Source: an uncultured Clostridia bacterium (lineage in GTDB: Bacteria; Bacillota; Clostridia; TANB77; CAG-465). Taken from it: a stretch of 64,000 nucleotides of DNA. Location of the stretch: NCBI GenBank assembly GCA_934169925.1, contig CAKPOO010000002.1, positions 62,001 to 126,000 on the forward strand, read 5' to 3'. Shown in pieces: positions 8,688 through 16,434 of the stretch. The position numbers and the translations under genes were made by a program. Within the stretch, counting starts at the first letter, position 1. Every line of letters begins with the position of its first letter. The notes under the pieces are model-generated. The model did no database searches and had not been told where the DNA came from. It was given only the letters and a program-made list of their open reading frames with translations.

Positions 8688-9341
8688 ATGCCTGGAATGA
8701 TACATCATATTGCTTTTGCAAAGAAAATAAGCAAAGAGCTTAATTTAAAAAAAGATGATGAGGATTTGTTTATAATTGGCAATTTATTACCAGATTATGC
8801 CAAAGATAAAAACTATTCTCATTTTAGAAAGAATGCATCAGTAAGTTGTTTACAAGTACCAAATTTAGATGAAGCAAAAAATATGCTATTTAAAAAGGAT
8901 AATTTGTTATATCTTGGTATGTATTCTCATTTATTTTTAGATTATCATTTTATAGAAGGATACTTAATCAAAATGTTTGAATTTGATTTTGATAATAATA
9001 TAATTACAAATAAAATGAATAATAAAAAATATACTAAAGAGACTTTTTTTTCTAGTAAGAAAAATGGATTACTTTATCATGGATATTCTCATATTAATTA
9101 TTTGATGATAAGAAATAAAATTGTGGATTTAAGTGATATTTTTAATTTACCAGATATTTTACCAGAAACTAATATTGATTTTTTTGATGATAGGAAAGAA
9201 TATGATTGGAAAAAAGAATTAAAATATTATCTTAATGTATTAAAAGAAAATAATGGTATACATTTTGATTTTAATAAAATAATGGATAATTTTAATAATG
9301 CTTTTTTTGATTTTATTCTTGAATGTGAAAATTCAAAGTAA
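8688..9341 (+). CDS. zinc-dependent phospholipase C-like / HD-type metal-binding protein
   Basis: The 217-aa product begins MPGMIHHIAFAKKI and carries spaced histidine/aspartate motifs, NLLPD at about residue 36, then SHFR and GMYSHLFLDYHF. This is the layout of the zinc-dependent phospholipase C/S1-P1-like fold in small cytosolic Bacillota homologues. No signal peptide is present, so secretion as a phospholipase is unlikely; a metal-dependent hydrolase of unknown substrate is the safer call. The ATG at 8688 follows AAGGAGGAG; upstream in-frame starts lie inside the promoter leader. It ends at a convergent bidirectional terminator. Confidence 0.65.
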   Translation: MPGMIHHIAFAKKISKELNLKKDDEDLFIIGNLLPDYAKDKNYSHFRKNASVSCLQVPNLDEAKNMLFKKDNLLYLGMYSHLFLDYHFIEGYLIKMFEFDFDNNIITNKMNNKKYTKETFFSSKKNGLLYHGYSHINYLMIRNKIVDLSDIFNLPDILPETNIDFFDDRKEYDWKKELKYYLNVLKENNGIHFDFNKIMDNFNNAFFDFILECENSK

Positions 9342-9392
9342 ATTTATATTAACTAAATAAAAAAATGTAAAAATAAAAAAATGTAAAAATAT

Positions 9393-9443
9393 AAAAAATA
9401 ACCAAATTATTAAGTAAAATTTTTAATAATTTGGTTATTTTTT
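9393..9443. terminator. bidirectional terminator
   Basis: A long AT-rich inverted repeat (about 20 bp, AAAATAACCAAATTATTAA with its complement) is flanked by A and T runs. It serves both the 8688 gene and the convergent flippase-like gene. Confidence 0.8.
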
Positions 9444-9452
9444 ATTTATATT

Positions 9453-10520
9453 CTATTCTATAGATTTAATATCATCATTATTGTTTTGATTTTTATTTAT
9501 TTTTTCATGGATAAAATCAACTCTTATTTCATTTATTACAACTATAGCACCCGCAATTAAAACGTAAGCATAAAAATTAATACATCTTTGAAGTAAAGTT
9601 GCACTACTTATCATAGTTTGTGGATATACACCTTTAAATATTTCTATAAATGCACCTTCACTAACACCAACTGCACCAGGGGAAGGAATTCCAGAAACAG
9701 TTGCAAATAAAACTGCTTGCATTGTAATTATTTTTAAAATATGTGCTTGGTTGTATCCAAGTGCTCTATATGTCCAATACGCAATACTATAATATATTAA
9801 AAATTGAACTAAAGTTGTAAGTAATACTTTAAGCATAAGTACTTTATTGTGTTTTATATAGACTGCACTTTCTTGATATTTTTTAACTTCTGCTTCTAAC
9901 TTACTTTTTTTATCTTCAATATTTTTTATTTTAAAGAAAGTCATTACTTTAACTGCAATATTTATTAAACCTTGTGTAAGTTTTTTAGAAAATACAGCTA
10001 TTACAAGTAATCCTAAAGCAGCTGCATTTAAAGAAATTCCTAGTATAAAAAATCCAATTAAAAATGGAGTTAAAAATGTATAGTTAAATAACAAACTAAC
10101 TAAAGCAATTGTAATTGTTATAATTTGCATACTTGTTAAATGAATAAGTAGTGCAAGAGTTCCGTGGGATACAGGTATTTTATCTTTATGCATATAATAA
10201 ATTTCCATTGGTTGACCACCACTTGCAGCTGGAGTTATTGAACTAAAGAAAAATCCAATAAATGTATATTTTAAATTTTTAATAAAAGAACTTTTAACTC
10301 CTAATGCTTTTAGTGTTCTACCAACATTTACTGCTTCTAAAGATAGATAAATAAACATAGCTATAATTCCGATAAATACAAATTTGTAATCAGCATTTTT
10401 TATAACAGTAAAAATTTCTTCTATATTTTGGTCTTTTAAAATAAGCCAAAAAGTAAAAATCATTAGTAAAGAAAAACCTAACAGTTCAAGAAATATTTTC
10501 TTTCTACTACTTCTTTCCAT
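9453..10520 (-). CDS. lysylphosphatidylglycerol synthase-type membrane protein (YbhN/MprF N-domain family)
   Basis: A 355-aa integral membrane protein with about eight membrane segments, the ITPAASGGQPMEIYYM motif and the later SGIPSPGAVGVSEGAF motif. These identify the membrane domain shared by MprF (flippase part) and the stand-alone YbhN/UPF0104 family. No C-terminal synthase domain follows, so it is the short form, with a probable role in lipid translocation or membrane integrity. It starts at an ATG behind AGGAGA. A TATAAT with an upstream TG (extended -10) lies about 25 bases upstream on the minus strand. Confidence 0.85.
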   Translation of the reverse strand: MERSSRKKIFLELLGFSLLMIFTFWLILKDQNIEEIFTVIKNADYKFVFIGIIAMFIYLSLEAVNVGRTLKALGVKSSFIKNLKYTFIGFFFSSITPAASGGQPMEIYYMHKDKIPVSHGTLALLIHLTSMQIITITIALVSLLFNYTFLTPFLIGFFILGISLNAAALGLLVIAVFSKKLTQGLINIAVKVMTFFKIKNIEDKKSKLEAEVKKYQESAVYIKHNKVLMLKVLLTTLVQFLIYYSIAYWTYRALGYNQAHILKIITMQAVLFATVSGIPSPGAVGVSEGAFIEIFKGVYPQTMISSATLLQRCINFYAYVLIAGAIVVINEIRVDFIHEKINKNQNNNDDIKSIE

Positions 10521-10602
10521 AATATCTCCTTATTATTGGTATCATGATTATAGCATAAAACAAAAAAAAAATATACTTTTTGTAATAATAAAAGTTAAAT
10601 TG

Positions 10603-10631
10603 TTGCTATTTTTAAATTATTATGTTAAAAT
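10603..10631 (+). promoter_or_regulatory. promoter for the 48-aa gene
   Basis: TTGCTA-N17-TAAAAT with a TG dinucleotide one base before the -10 box (extended -10). Confidence 0.65.
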
Positions 10632-10684
10632 CATAATGTTGTAATTATTGTAAAACTAATAAATTTATTAATTGGAGGAAAATT

Positions 10685-10831
10685 ATGGGTAATAATATAT
10701 CTGTAAATAGTTCTAAGACTGTTATGAAAGATGAGTCAACAATTATTGAAAAGACTGTAAAATACGATAAGTATGGTAAGCCGGAAAAGATTGTTTTTAG
10801 ACTCATTGAAAATGGTCAATCAAAAAGATAA
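10685..10831 (+). CDS. small protein of 48 residues, unknown function
   Basis: A complete miniature gene: promoter at 10603-10631, GGAGG six bases before the ATG, 48 codons, then a strong terminator. The peptide is polar and basic towards its end (KYDKYGKPEKIVFRL near residues 27-40) with no membrane segment or cysteines. I recognise no family. The single-gene transcription unit with good signals argues that it is truly expressed. Small regulatory or spore-related protein are both open guesses. Confidence 0.6.
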   Translation: MGNNISVNSSKTVMKDESTIIEKTVKYDKYGKPEKIVFRLIENGQSKR

Positions 10832-10843
10832 TTTTTCTTTTTT

Positions 10844-10873
10844 AATCTCTCATTTTAATGAGAGATTTTTTTA
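10844..10873 (+). terminator. terminator of the 48-aa gene
   Basis: A perfect 10-bp stem AATCTCTCAT/ATGAGAGATT with a four-base loop is followed by a T run. Confidence 0.85.
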
Positions 10874-10895
10874 ATAACATAATAAAAGTGAAGAA

Positions 10896-10926
10896 TTGTT
10901 AAAAATTAAAAAAATATTATTATAAT
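10896..10926 (+). promoter_or_regulatory. possible promoter for the structured RNA
   Basis: TTGTTA and a consensus TATAAT (10921-10926) are spaced 19 bases apart, slightly long. Transcription would start near 10933, at the first base-paired segment. Confidence 0.45.
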
Positions 10927-10932
10927 AAATAT

Positions 10933-11203
10933 ACTAAGTGTCTCATTATGAAAAAGTTCCGTAAACGGAAAAAATTCGTAATGAAATTTTATTAAAGTCA
11001 CTTAATAGTCACTTTAATAAATTAAAATATTAGCATAAAAGAGGTTGTATAAAATTTGTATTAATGGATTAGAGATAAGATTTATAATTGCACCACCAAG
11101 CTTTTATATTCTTAAATTTGTATAACCTTTTAAAGTAATAATTAATAATATAATTATTTCATATAAAATTTACACTGGGAGGGTAGAAAACTCCCTTTTT
11201 TTC
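10933..11203 (+). ncRNA. candidate structured RNA, class unknown
   Basis: This gene-free stretch (10832-11227) shows layered pairing. CATTATGAA (about 10944-10952) pairs with TTCGTAATG (about 10975-10983) around an inner TTCCG/CGGAA hairpin. TTATTAAAGT (about 10990) pairs with ACTTTAATAA (about 11011). A long helix joins AGGTTGTATAAA (about 11042) to the segment ending at TATAACCTTTT (about 11131). It is bracketed by a TATAAT and an intrinsic terminator at 11177-11202. The two-domain shape could fit a 6S-like RNA or a leader RNA for the response regulator, but none of the conserved motifs I know for 6S, tmRNA, RNase P, SRP RNA, T-box or common riboswitches is present. Confidence 0.45.
11177..11202 (+). 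terminator. terminator just before the response regulator gene
   Basis: GGGAG/CTCCC stem with a 9-nt loop and seven T. It ends 26 bases before the response regulator ATG, so it either closes the structured RNA or acts as an attenuator. A TATAAT at 11207-11212 immediately after it lacks a good -35 box. Confidence 0.75.
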
Positions 11204-11227
11204 GTGTATAATCTTAAGGGGAGCTTT

Positions 11228-11875
11228 ATGAAAATTTTAATAGTTGAGGATAATGAAATGATAGCAAGAAATTTAAATAATGCTATCAAAAAAGAAGGAT
11301 ATATAACAGATAATGCTTTAAGTATAAACGATGCAATTATCGCTTTAGATAAATTTAAACCAGGCCTTATAATTTTAGATGTTTGTTTACCTGATGGAAA
11401 TGGATTTGAATTTTTTGAAAAATATGTAAAGGATAGAAATATTAGAACTATATTTTTAACAGCACAAAATGAAGAAAATGATATTGTAAGAGGGTTAGAA
11501 ATGGGAGCTGATGATTATATTATAAAACCATTTTTTACTAAAGAACTTATTGCTAGAATTAAAAAAGTTGTAAATGCCACAAAACAAGAAAGAATATTTA
11601 AGTTTGAAGATTTTGAATTTAATTTAGAAAATTTAAAAGCTACAAAAAGTGGTAAAGAAGTATATTTAACAGCTTTAGAAACAGAAATTCTAGTTTATTT
11701 AATTAAAAATAAGGGGATTGTTATAAAAAGAGATAGACTCATGGATAAGATATGGGAATTTACAGGTAATGATATAAATGACAATACATTAACTGTTTAT
11801 TTAAAAAGAATAAGAGAAAAAATAGGTGTAGATGTAATTAAAACCAAAAAAGGTATAGGTTATATTATAGAATAG
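11228..11875 (+). CDS. OmpR/PhoB-family response regulator, orphan
   Basis: The 215-aa protein has a receiver domain (residues 1-115) with the acidic pocket at E7/D8, phospho-acceptor D51 in LDVCLPDG and the conserved K100 in IIKPF, then a winged-helix DNA-binding domain ending GVDVIKTKKGIGYIIE. It should bind DNA when phosphorylated. No histidine kinase gene is adjacent, so its partner is encoded elsewhere. The ATG at 11228 follows AAGGGG; the frame extends upstream to 11204 but without a ribosome site. It is a single-gene unit ending at a terminator. Confidence 0.92.
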   Translation: MKILIVEDNEMIARNLNNAIKKEGYITDNALSINDAIIALDKFKPGLIILDVCLPDGNGFEFFEKYVKDRNIRTIFLTAQNEENDIVRGLEMGADDYIIKPFFTKELIARIKKVVNATKQERIFKFEDFEFNLENLKATKSGKEVYLTALETEILVYLIKNKGIVIKRDRLMDKIWEFTGNDINDNTLTVYLKRIREKIGVDVIKTKKGIGYIIE

Positions 11876-11880
11876 TGTTT

Positions 11881-11919
11881 AAAAGAGGTATGCTTTAAGT
11901 TAGTAATATCTCTTTTTTA
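11881..11919 (+). terminator. response regulator terminator
   Basis: An 11-bp stem (AAAAGAGGTAT/ATATCTCTTTT, one G-T pair) followed by T residues, directly upstream of the suf promoter. Confidence 0.75.
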
Positions 11920-11964
11920 TTGACTCTTACATATGTTTGTGATATAATGTTAACCAAGGTTAAC
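11920..11964 (+). promoter_or_regulatory. suf operon promoter with palindromic operator
   Basis: TTGACT (11920-11925)-N17-TATAAT (11943-11948). Immediately after the -10 box is a perfect palindrome, GTTAACC-AA-GGTTAAC (11949-11964), which would cover the transcription start. Its position between promoter and the gene for a DtxR-like regulator points to autorepression of the whole operon. It resembles operators of metal-responsive DtxR/MntR-type proteins; the exact binding protein is inferred. Confidence 0.85.
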
Positions 11965-11978
11965 AAAAAGGAGAGCAT

Positions 11979-12488
11979 ATGATATCAAAGTCGCAAGAAG
12001 AATATCTAAAAACAATGTATTTACTATATAAAAAAAATAATAATATTAGAGTTACAGATATTGCCAATAGTATGAATTGTAGTAAAGCTAGCGTTAATAA
12101 AGCTATAAATATTTTAAAACAAGAAAAACTTGTTATATATGAAACTTATGGCAAAATCGAACTTACAAAAGATGGAATTAATATTGCAAAAAAGTTAGTT
12201 GAAACTTACGATATTGTTTATTTATTTTTAAAAGATATTTTAAAATTAGATAAAAAAGAGGCAAAAGATGAAGCTGAAAAATTAAAAAAAGTTATGAGTG
12301 ATAATACTATAAATAATTTGGCAAAATATGTGTATAGTACTCTTGGTATTGGTAATTTAGATTGTTGTTATGATATAAACAAAGAAAAATGTAGAGAATG
12401 TAGTAAAAAAATTGATATCAAAATGTTAGCTAAAAATTCAAAAGTTAAATTAAAAAAAGAAAAAAAGGTATATAAGAAAGGAATTTAA
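11979..12488 (+). CDS. DtxR-fold transcriptional regulator with C-terminal Cys cluster
   Basis: The 169-aa protein begins with a DtxR/MntR-type winged helix (residues 3-65: QEEYLKTMYLL, then DIANSMNCSKASVNKAI) and a helical dimerisation region (66-120). Aligned by eye to MntR, E11 is Lys, H77 is Tyr, E102 is Lys and H103 is Lys, so the usual metal site is largely gone. Instead the C-terminus holds C129, C130, C138 and C141 (CC-x7-C-x2-C), suited to an Fe-S cluster or Zn/Fe. As first gene of the suf operon behind a palindromic operator it probably senses iron or Fe-S status. SufR and IscR are functional analogues, not homologues. ATG follows AAAGGAGAG. Confidence 0.8.
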   Translation: MISKSQEEYLKTMYLLYKKNNNIRVTDIANSMNCSKASVNKAINILKQEKLVIYETYGKIELTKDGINIAKKLVETYDIVYLFLKDILKLDKKEAKDEAEKLKKVMSDNTINNLAKYVYSTLGIGNLDCCYDINKEKCRECSKKIDIKMLAKNSKVKLKKEKKVYKKGI

Positions 12489-12489
12489 A

Positions 12490-13254
12490 ATGAAAAATGA
12501 ACTATTAGAAATAAAAGATTTATATGTAAATGCTGAGGAAAAAGAAATTTTAAAAGGTATTAATTTAAAAATTAATAAAGGTGAAATTCATGTTATAATG
12601 GGACCTAATGGTGGTGGAAAGTCTACTACTGCAAACGCAATTTTAAATAATCCTATATATAATAAAGTATCTGGAAGTATTACTTTTGATGGAGAAGATA
12701 TCACAAACTTAAAAACAGATGAAATTGCAAGAAAAGGTGTCTTTATGTCTTTTCAATTACCTGAAGAAATTCCAGGACTTTCAGTTATTAATTTCTTAAA
12801 GTATGCAAAAAGTAAAATTACTGGCAAACCAGTTAAATTAAATGACTTTAAATTAGAACTTATGAGAGTTGCAAGAGAATTAAAAATTAATCCAAAAAAT
12901 TTATATAGAAATTTAAATGTTGGTTTTTCTGGTGGAGAAAAAAAGAAAAATGAAATTTTACAAATGTTAGTTTTAAATCCAAAGCTTGCTATATTAGATG
13001 AAACAGATTCTGGTCTTGATGTAGATGCAATAAAAACTGTATCAAAAGGTATTGAGATGTTTAAAAATGAAGACAATGCAATTTTGATAATAACACATAA
13101 TACAAAAATTTTACATAGTTTAAAAGTTGATTATGTACACGTTTTAGTTGATGGTAAAATTGTAAAAACTGGTGATCAAAGTCTTGCTGCACAAATTGAA
13201 GAAAATGGATATGAAAAGTATAGGCATGAGGTAATTGACGATGGGGAAAACTAA
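12490..13254 (+). CDS. sufC: Fe-S cluster assembly ATPase SufC
   Basis: A 254-aa ABC-type ATPase of the soluble SufC family: Walker A GPNGGGKST (38-46), signature FSGGEKKKNEI, Walker B LAILDETDSGLDVDA. SufC dimerises with SufB and SufD in the SufBCD scaffold and drives conformational change for cluster assembly. The order regulator-sufC-sufB-sufD-sufS-sufU fits Bacillota suf operons. The gene starts 2 bases after the regulator stop with an AAGGAA site. Confidence 0.96.
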   Translation: MKNELLEIKDLYVNAEEKEILKGINLKINKGEIHVIMGPNGGGKSTTANAILNNPIYNKVSGSITFDGEDITNLKTDEIARKGVFMSFQLPEEIPGLSVINFLKYAKSKITGKPVKLNDFKLELMRVARELKINPKNLYRNLNVGFSGGEKKKNEILQMLVLNPKLAILDETDSGLDVDAIKTVSKGIEMFKNEDNAILIITHNTKILHSLKVDYVHVLVDGKIVKTGDQSLAAQIEENGYEKYRHEVIDDGEN

Positions 13255-14641
13255 ATTAGAGGAAATAAATAGAAATATTTATGATATTAAAAATAAAGAT
13301 GAATATGAGTATAAAATAAAAAAAGGGTTAACTTATGATATTGTAAAAGAAATTTCAGATATGAAACATGAACCAAAGTGGATGCTTGATTTAAGACTTA
13401 AGGCTTTAGAAGTTTATGAAAAGTTAGATCTTCCAACTTGGGGACCTGATTTATCAGAGCTTAATATGGATGATATTGCAACATATGTAAAACCTAAAAC
13501 AAATTTAAATTCAAGTTGGGAAGATGTTCCTGAAGATATAAAAAATACATTTGATAGATTAGGTATACCAGAAGCTGAAAAAGAATCATTAGCAGGTGTT
13601 GGAGCTCAATATGATTCAGAGGTTGTTTATCATAGTATGAAAGAAGATTTAAAAAAACAAGGCGTTATATACACAGATATGGAAACAGCTGTAAGAGAAT
13701 ATCCAGAACTTGTAAAACAATATTTTATGAAATGTGTACCCGTTCATGATCATAAATTTGTAGCTTTGCATTTTGCAGTATGGTCTGGAGGATCTTTTGT
13801 ATATGTTCCAAAGGGTGTAAAAGTTGATATACCACTTCAATCATATTTTAGATTAAATTCACCAGAATCAGGTCAATTTGAACATACTTTAATAATTGTT
13901 GATGAAGGTGCATCATTACACTTTATTGAAGGTTGTTCTGCACCTAAGTATAATAAAGTAAATTTACATGCAGGTTGTGTAGAATTATTTGTAAAAAAAG
14001 ATGCGTATCTTAGATATTCAACAATTGAAAATTGGTCTAAAAATATGTTAAATCTTAATACTAAAAAAGCTTTAGTTGAAGAAAATGGAAAAATGGAATG
14101 GGTTTCAGGTTCATTTGGTTCTAAAATTTCAATGTTATATCCTATGAGTATTTTAAATGGTGATAATGCAAAAACAGAATATACAGGTATATCATTTGCA
14201 GGTGCAGGTCAAAATCTGGATAATGGATTTAAAGTTATTCATAATGCAAAAAACACATCAAGTGTAGTAAATGCAAAATCTATTTCTAAAAATGGAGGAA
14301 AATGCACATATAGATCACTTGTAAGAATTAATGAAAATGCAACTAATTCTAAATCTTCTGTATCTTGTGAATCATTAATGCTAGATGATATTTCTATTTC
14401 TGATACAATACCAACAAATGATATAAGAACAGATGAAGTGGAATTTTCTCATGAAGCTAAAATTGGAAAAATTAGTGATAAAACAATATTTTATCTAATG
14501 AGCAGAGGTATGTCTGAAGAGGATGCAAAAGGAATGATTGTTAGAGGTTTTGCGTATCCAATATCAAAAGAGTTACCAGTTGAATATGCAGCAGAGATGA
14601 ATAATCTTATTAATTTGGAGCTAGAAGGGAGTATAGGATAA
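13241..14641 (+). CDS. sufB: Fe-S cluster assembly scaffold SufB
   Basis: The 466-aa product is full length for SufB, with the hallmark VKVDIPLQSYFRLN, FIEGCSAP, CVELFV and the C-terminal DEVEFSHEAKIGKISD...YLMSRG segment. SufB is the scaffold on which the nascent [4Fe-4S] cluster forms with SufC and SufD. I choose the ATG at 13241, inside the last codons of sufC and nine bases after GAGG, over an in-frame TTG at 13235. It overlaps sufC by 14 bases. Confidence 0.96.
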   Translation: MGKTKLEEINRNIYDIKNKDEYEYKIKKGLTYDIVKEISDMKHEPKWMLDLRLKALEVYEKLDLPTWGPDLSELNMDDIATYVKPKTNLNSSWEDVPEDIKNTFDRLGIPEAEKESLAGVGAQYDSEVVYHSMKEDLKKQGVIYTDMETAVREYPELVKQYFMKCVPVHDHKFVALHFAVWSGGSFVYVPKGVKVDIPLQSYFRLNSPESGQFEHTLIIVDEGASLHFIEGCSAPKYNKVNLHAGCVELFVKKDAYLRYSTIENWSKNMLNLNTKKALVEENGKMEWVSGSFGSKISMLYPMSILNGDNAKTEYTGISFAGAGQNLDNGFKVIHNAKNTSSVVNAKSISKNGGKCTYRSLVRINENATNSKSSVSCESLMLDDISISDTIPTNDIRTDEVEFSHEAKIGKISDKTIFYLMSRGMSEEDAKGMIVRGFAYPISKELPVEYAAEMNNLINLELEGSIG

Positions 14642-15705
14642 TGGAAAATAAAAGTATAAACCAAACACCAGTAAGAACTTCTAGAAGTTTTAATATAAAT
14701 AATATAAAAATAGATGAAAATGTTATACAAAATGATATAACATCTTTTAATAATGTTGAAATTATAAATGATTCATCAAAAATACAAATTTCTAATAGTT
14801 TAAAAAAAGATGAATTTAAATATGGTATTGATAAGTTTTTCATAGATCAAGCAAATAATAAAAGTAATTGTAACATAAATATAGTTTCTTCAAATTTAAC
14901 AAATAAAGACGTTTTTTTGAAATATTATTTTGATGATGAAAATAAAAATTTAGTTGATAATGTAAGAATAGAGACTGCTAAAAACGCTAAAGTTACTGTT
15001 TATTTAGAATATAAAAGTAAGGAAGATATAAAATGTTATCATAATTTAATTTTAAAAGTAAACGCAAGTAAAAATTCAGTAGTAAATGTGGTACTTATAA
15101 ATTATATGAACGTAAAATCTTCAAATTTTATAAGTATTGAAAATAACATATTAAATAGTGCAAATGTAAATTATACAGTTATTGATTTTGGTGGTAAATA
15201 TAGTATTACAAATTACAATTCAAATTTAGAAGAAGAAAATTCAAATAATAAAATTGATACTATTTACTTAGGAAAAGAAGATCAAATTTTAGATTTAAAT
15301 TATATTGCTAATTTATATGGAAAAAATTCAAATGTAGATATAGAAGTACAAGGCGCATTAAAAGATTTTGCTAAAAAACATTTTAAAGGTACTATAGACT
15401 TTAAAAGAGGTTCTAAAAAATCTACAGGTAATGAAAATGAATCTTGTGTATTATTATCAGATAGTGCAAGATCATTATCTTTACCAATGCTACTTTGTTC
15501 AGAAGAAGATGTTGAAGGAAATCATTCTAGTAGTGCTGGTAAAATTGAGAATAAAGATTTATTTTATATAATGAGTAGAGGGTTTGATGAAAAAGAAGCT
15601 GCAAAACTTATGATTAGAGCTAAATTTAATTATGTTATTGATAAAATAAAAAATGAAGAAGTAAAAAGTGAATTATTACAAAAGATAGATGAAATTTTAG
15701 ATTAG
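14641..15705 (+). CDS. sufD: Fe-S cluster assembly protein SufD
   Basis: A 354-aa SufB/SufD-family beta-helix protein that overlaps sufB by one base (TAATG). The N-terminal half is poorly conserved and Asn/Lys-rich. The C-terminal third keeps the family features, with FKGTIDFKRGSKKSTGNE, EDVEGNHSSSAGKIE and the YIMSRGFDEKEAAKLMI tail. It pairs with SufB and SufC in the cytosolic scaffold complex. The identification rests on these motifs and on the gene order. Confidence 0.9.
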   Translation: MENKSINQTPVRTSRSFNINNIKIDENVIQNDITSFNNVEIINDSSKIQISNSLKKDEFKYGIDKFFIDQANNKSNCNINIVSSNLTNKDVFLKYYFDDENKNLVDNVRIETAKNAKVTVYLEYKSKEDIKCYHNLILKVNASKNSVVNVVLINYMNVKSSNFISIENNILNSANVNYTVIDFGGKYSITNYNSNLEEENSNNKIDTIYLGKEDQILDLNYIANLYGKNSNVDIEVQGALKDFAKKHFKGTIDFKRGSKKSTGNENESCVLLSDSARSLSLPMLLCSEEDVEGNHSSSAGKIENKDLFYIMSRGFDEKEAAKLMIRAKFNYVIDKIKNEEVKSELLQKIDEILD

Positions 15706-15713
15706 GGGGATAT

Positions 15714-16433
15714 ATGGACTTTATTAGATTACCACTTAGTGGTTCAATGAATACAAGAGATTTAGGTGGTTATCCAACTTTAGATGGAAAAATTACCAAA
15801 TTTCATATTTTTTTAAGATCTAGTAATTTAAAAAATATAACAAAAGATGATGAAGAATTACTAAAAAAATATGGAGTAACAGATATAATAGATTTAAGAG
15901 GAATGACAAATATACAAGATAGTTTTATTTCAGATGATAAAATTGATACTAAATATTTTAACTATCATTACATTCCTATATCAAATAAAACTTCTGAAGA
16001 TTATATAAAAAATAATATAGAAAAAGAAGAGTTTGATTTTGGAATAGCGTATTATTATATGTTAGAAAATAAAGAAAAAATAAAAAATATATTTGAAGTG
16101 CTTGCAAATGCAAATGGTACTGTTTTATATCACTGTTCAGCAGGTAAAGATAGAACAGGTCTTATAACAGCACTAATTTTTCTACTTTGTGGCGTAGATA
16201 AAAAAGATATTGTTGCTAATTATCAAGTAACTTATACCTACGTAAAAGGACAGTCTTTTATGACTACTTATCCACCAAAAGTAGAAAAGTCTATTCCAAA
16301 GTATATAGAAACTTTTATGGAAAAGTTAGAAGAAAGTTACAATTCTGCTGAAGAGTTTTTACTTTCTTGTGATATAAAAAAAGATGATTTAGAAAAAATC
16401 AAAGAGAAATTTTTAAATGAAAGGGAATATTAA
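15714..16433 (+). CDS. protein-tyrosine phosphatase family protein
   Basis: A 239-aa cytosolic protein of the Tyr_phosphatase3 (Siw14/MptpB-like) group. The active-site loop is HCSAGKDRTG with nucleophile C141 and R147, and the N-terminus has the family MNTRDLGGYPT motif. Such enzymes dephosphorylate phosphotyrosine, phosphoinositides or inositol pyrophosphates; the substrate here is unknown. It lies between sufD and sufS with a GGGG ribosome site and overlaps the region of the sufS ribosome site, so it is firmly part of the suf operon. That is not a usual suf component. Confidence 0.88.
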   Translation: MDFIRLPLSGSMNTRDLGGYPTLDGKITKFHIFLRSSNLKNITKDDEELLKKYGVTDIIDLRGMTNIQDSFISDDKIDTKYFNYHYIPISNKTSEDYIKNNIEKEEFDFGIAYYYMLENKEKIKNIFEVLANANGTVLYHCSAGKDRTGLITALIFLLCGVDKKDIVANYQVTYTYVKGQSFMTTYPPKVEKSIPKYIETFMEKLEESYNSAEEFLLSCDIKKDDLEKIKEKFLNEREY

Positions 16434-16434
16434 A

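Noticed and set aside
9361..9390. Short tandem repeat AAAATGTAAAAAT x2
   Set aside because: Two A-rich units between convergent genes; no more than low-complexity sequence.
10933..11140. 6S RNA or known riboswitch
   Set aside because: The long helices with a bulge could fit 6S RNA, but I see no diagnostic conserved sequence for it or for T-box, SAM, c-di-GMP or other common riboswitches. Kept as an unassigned candidate RNA only.
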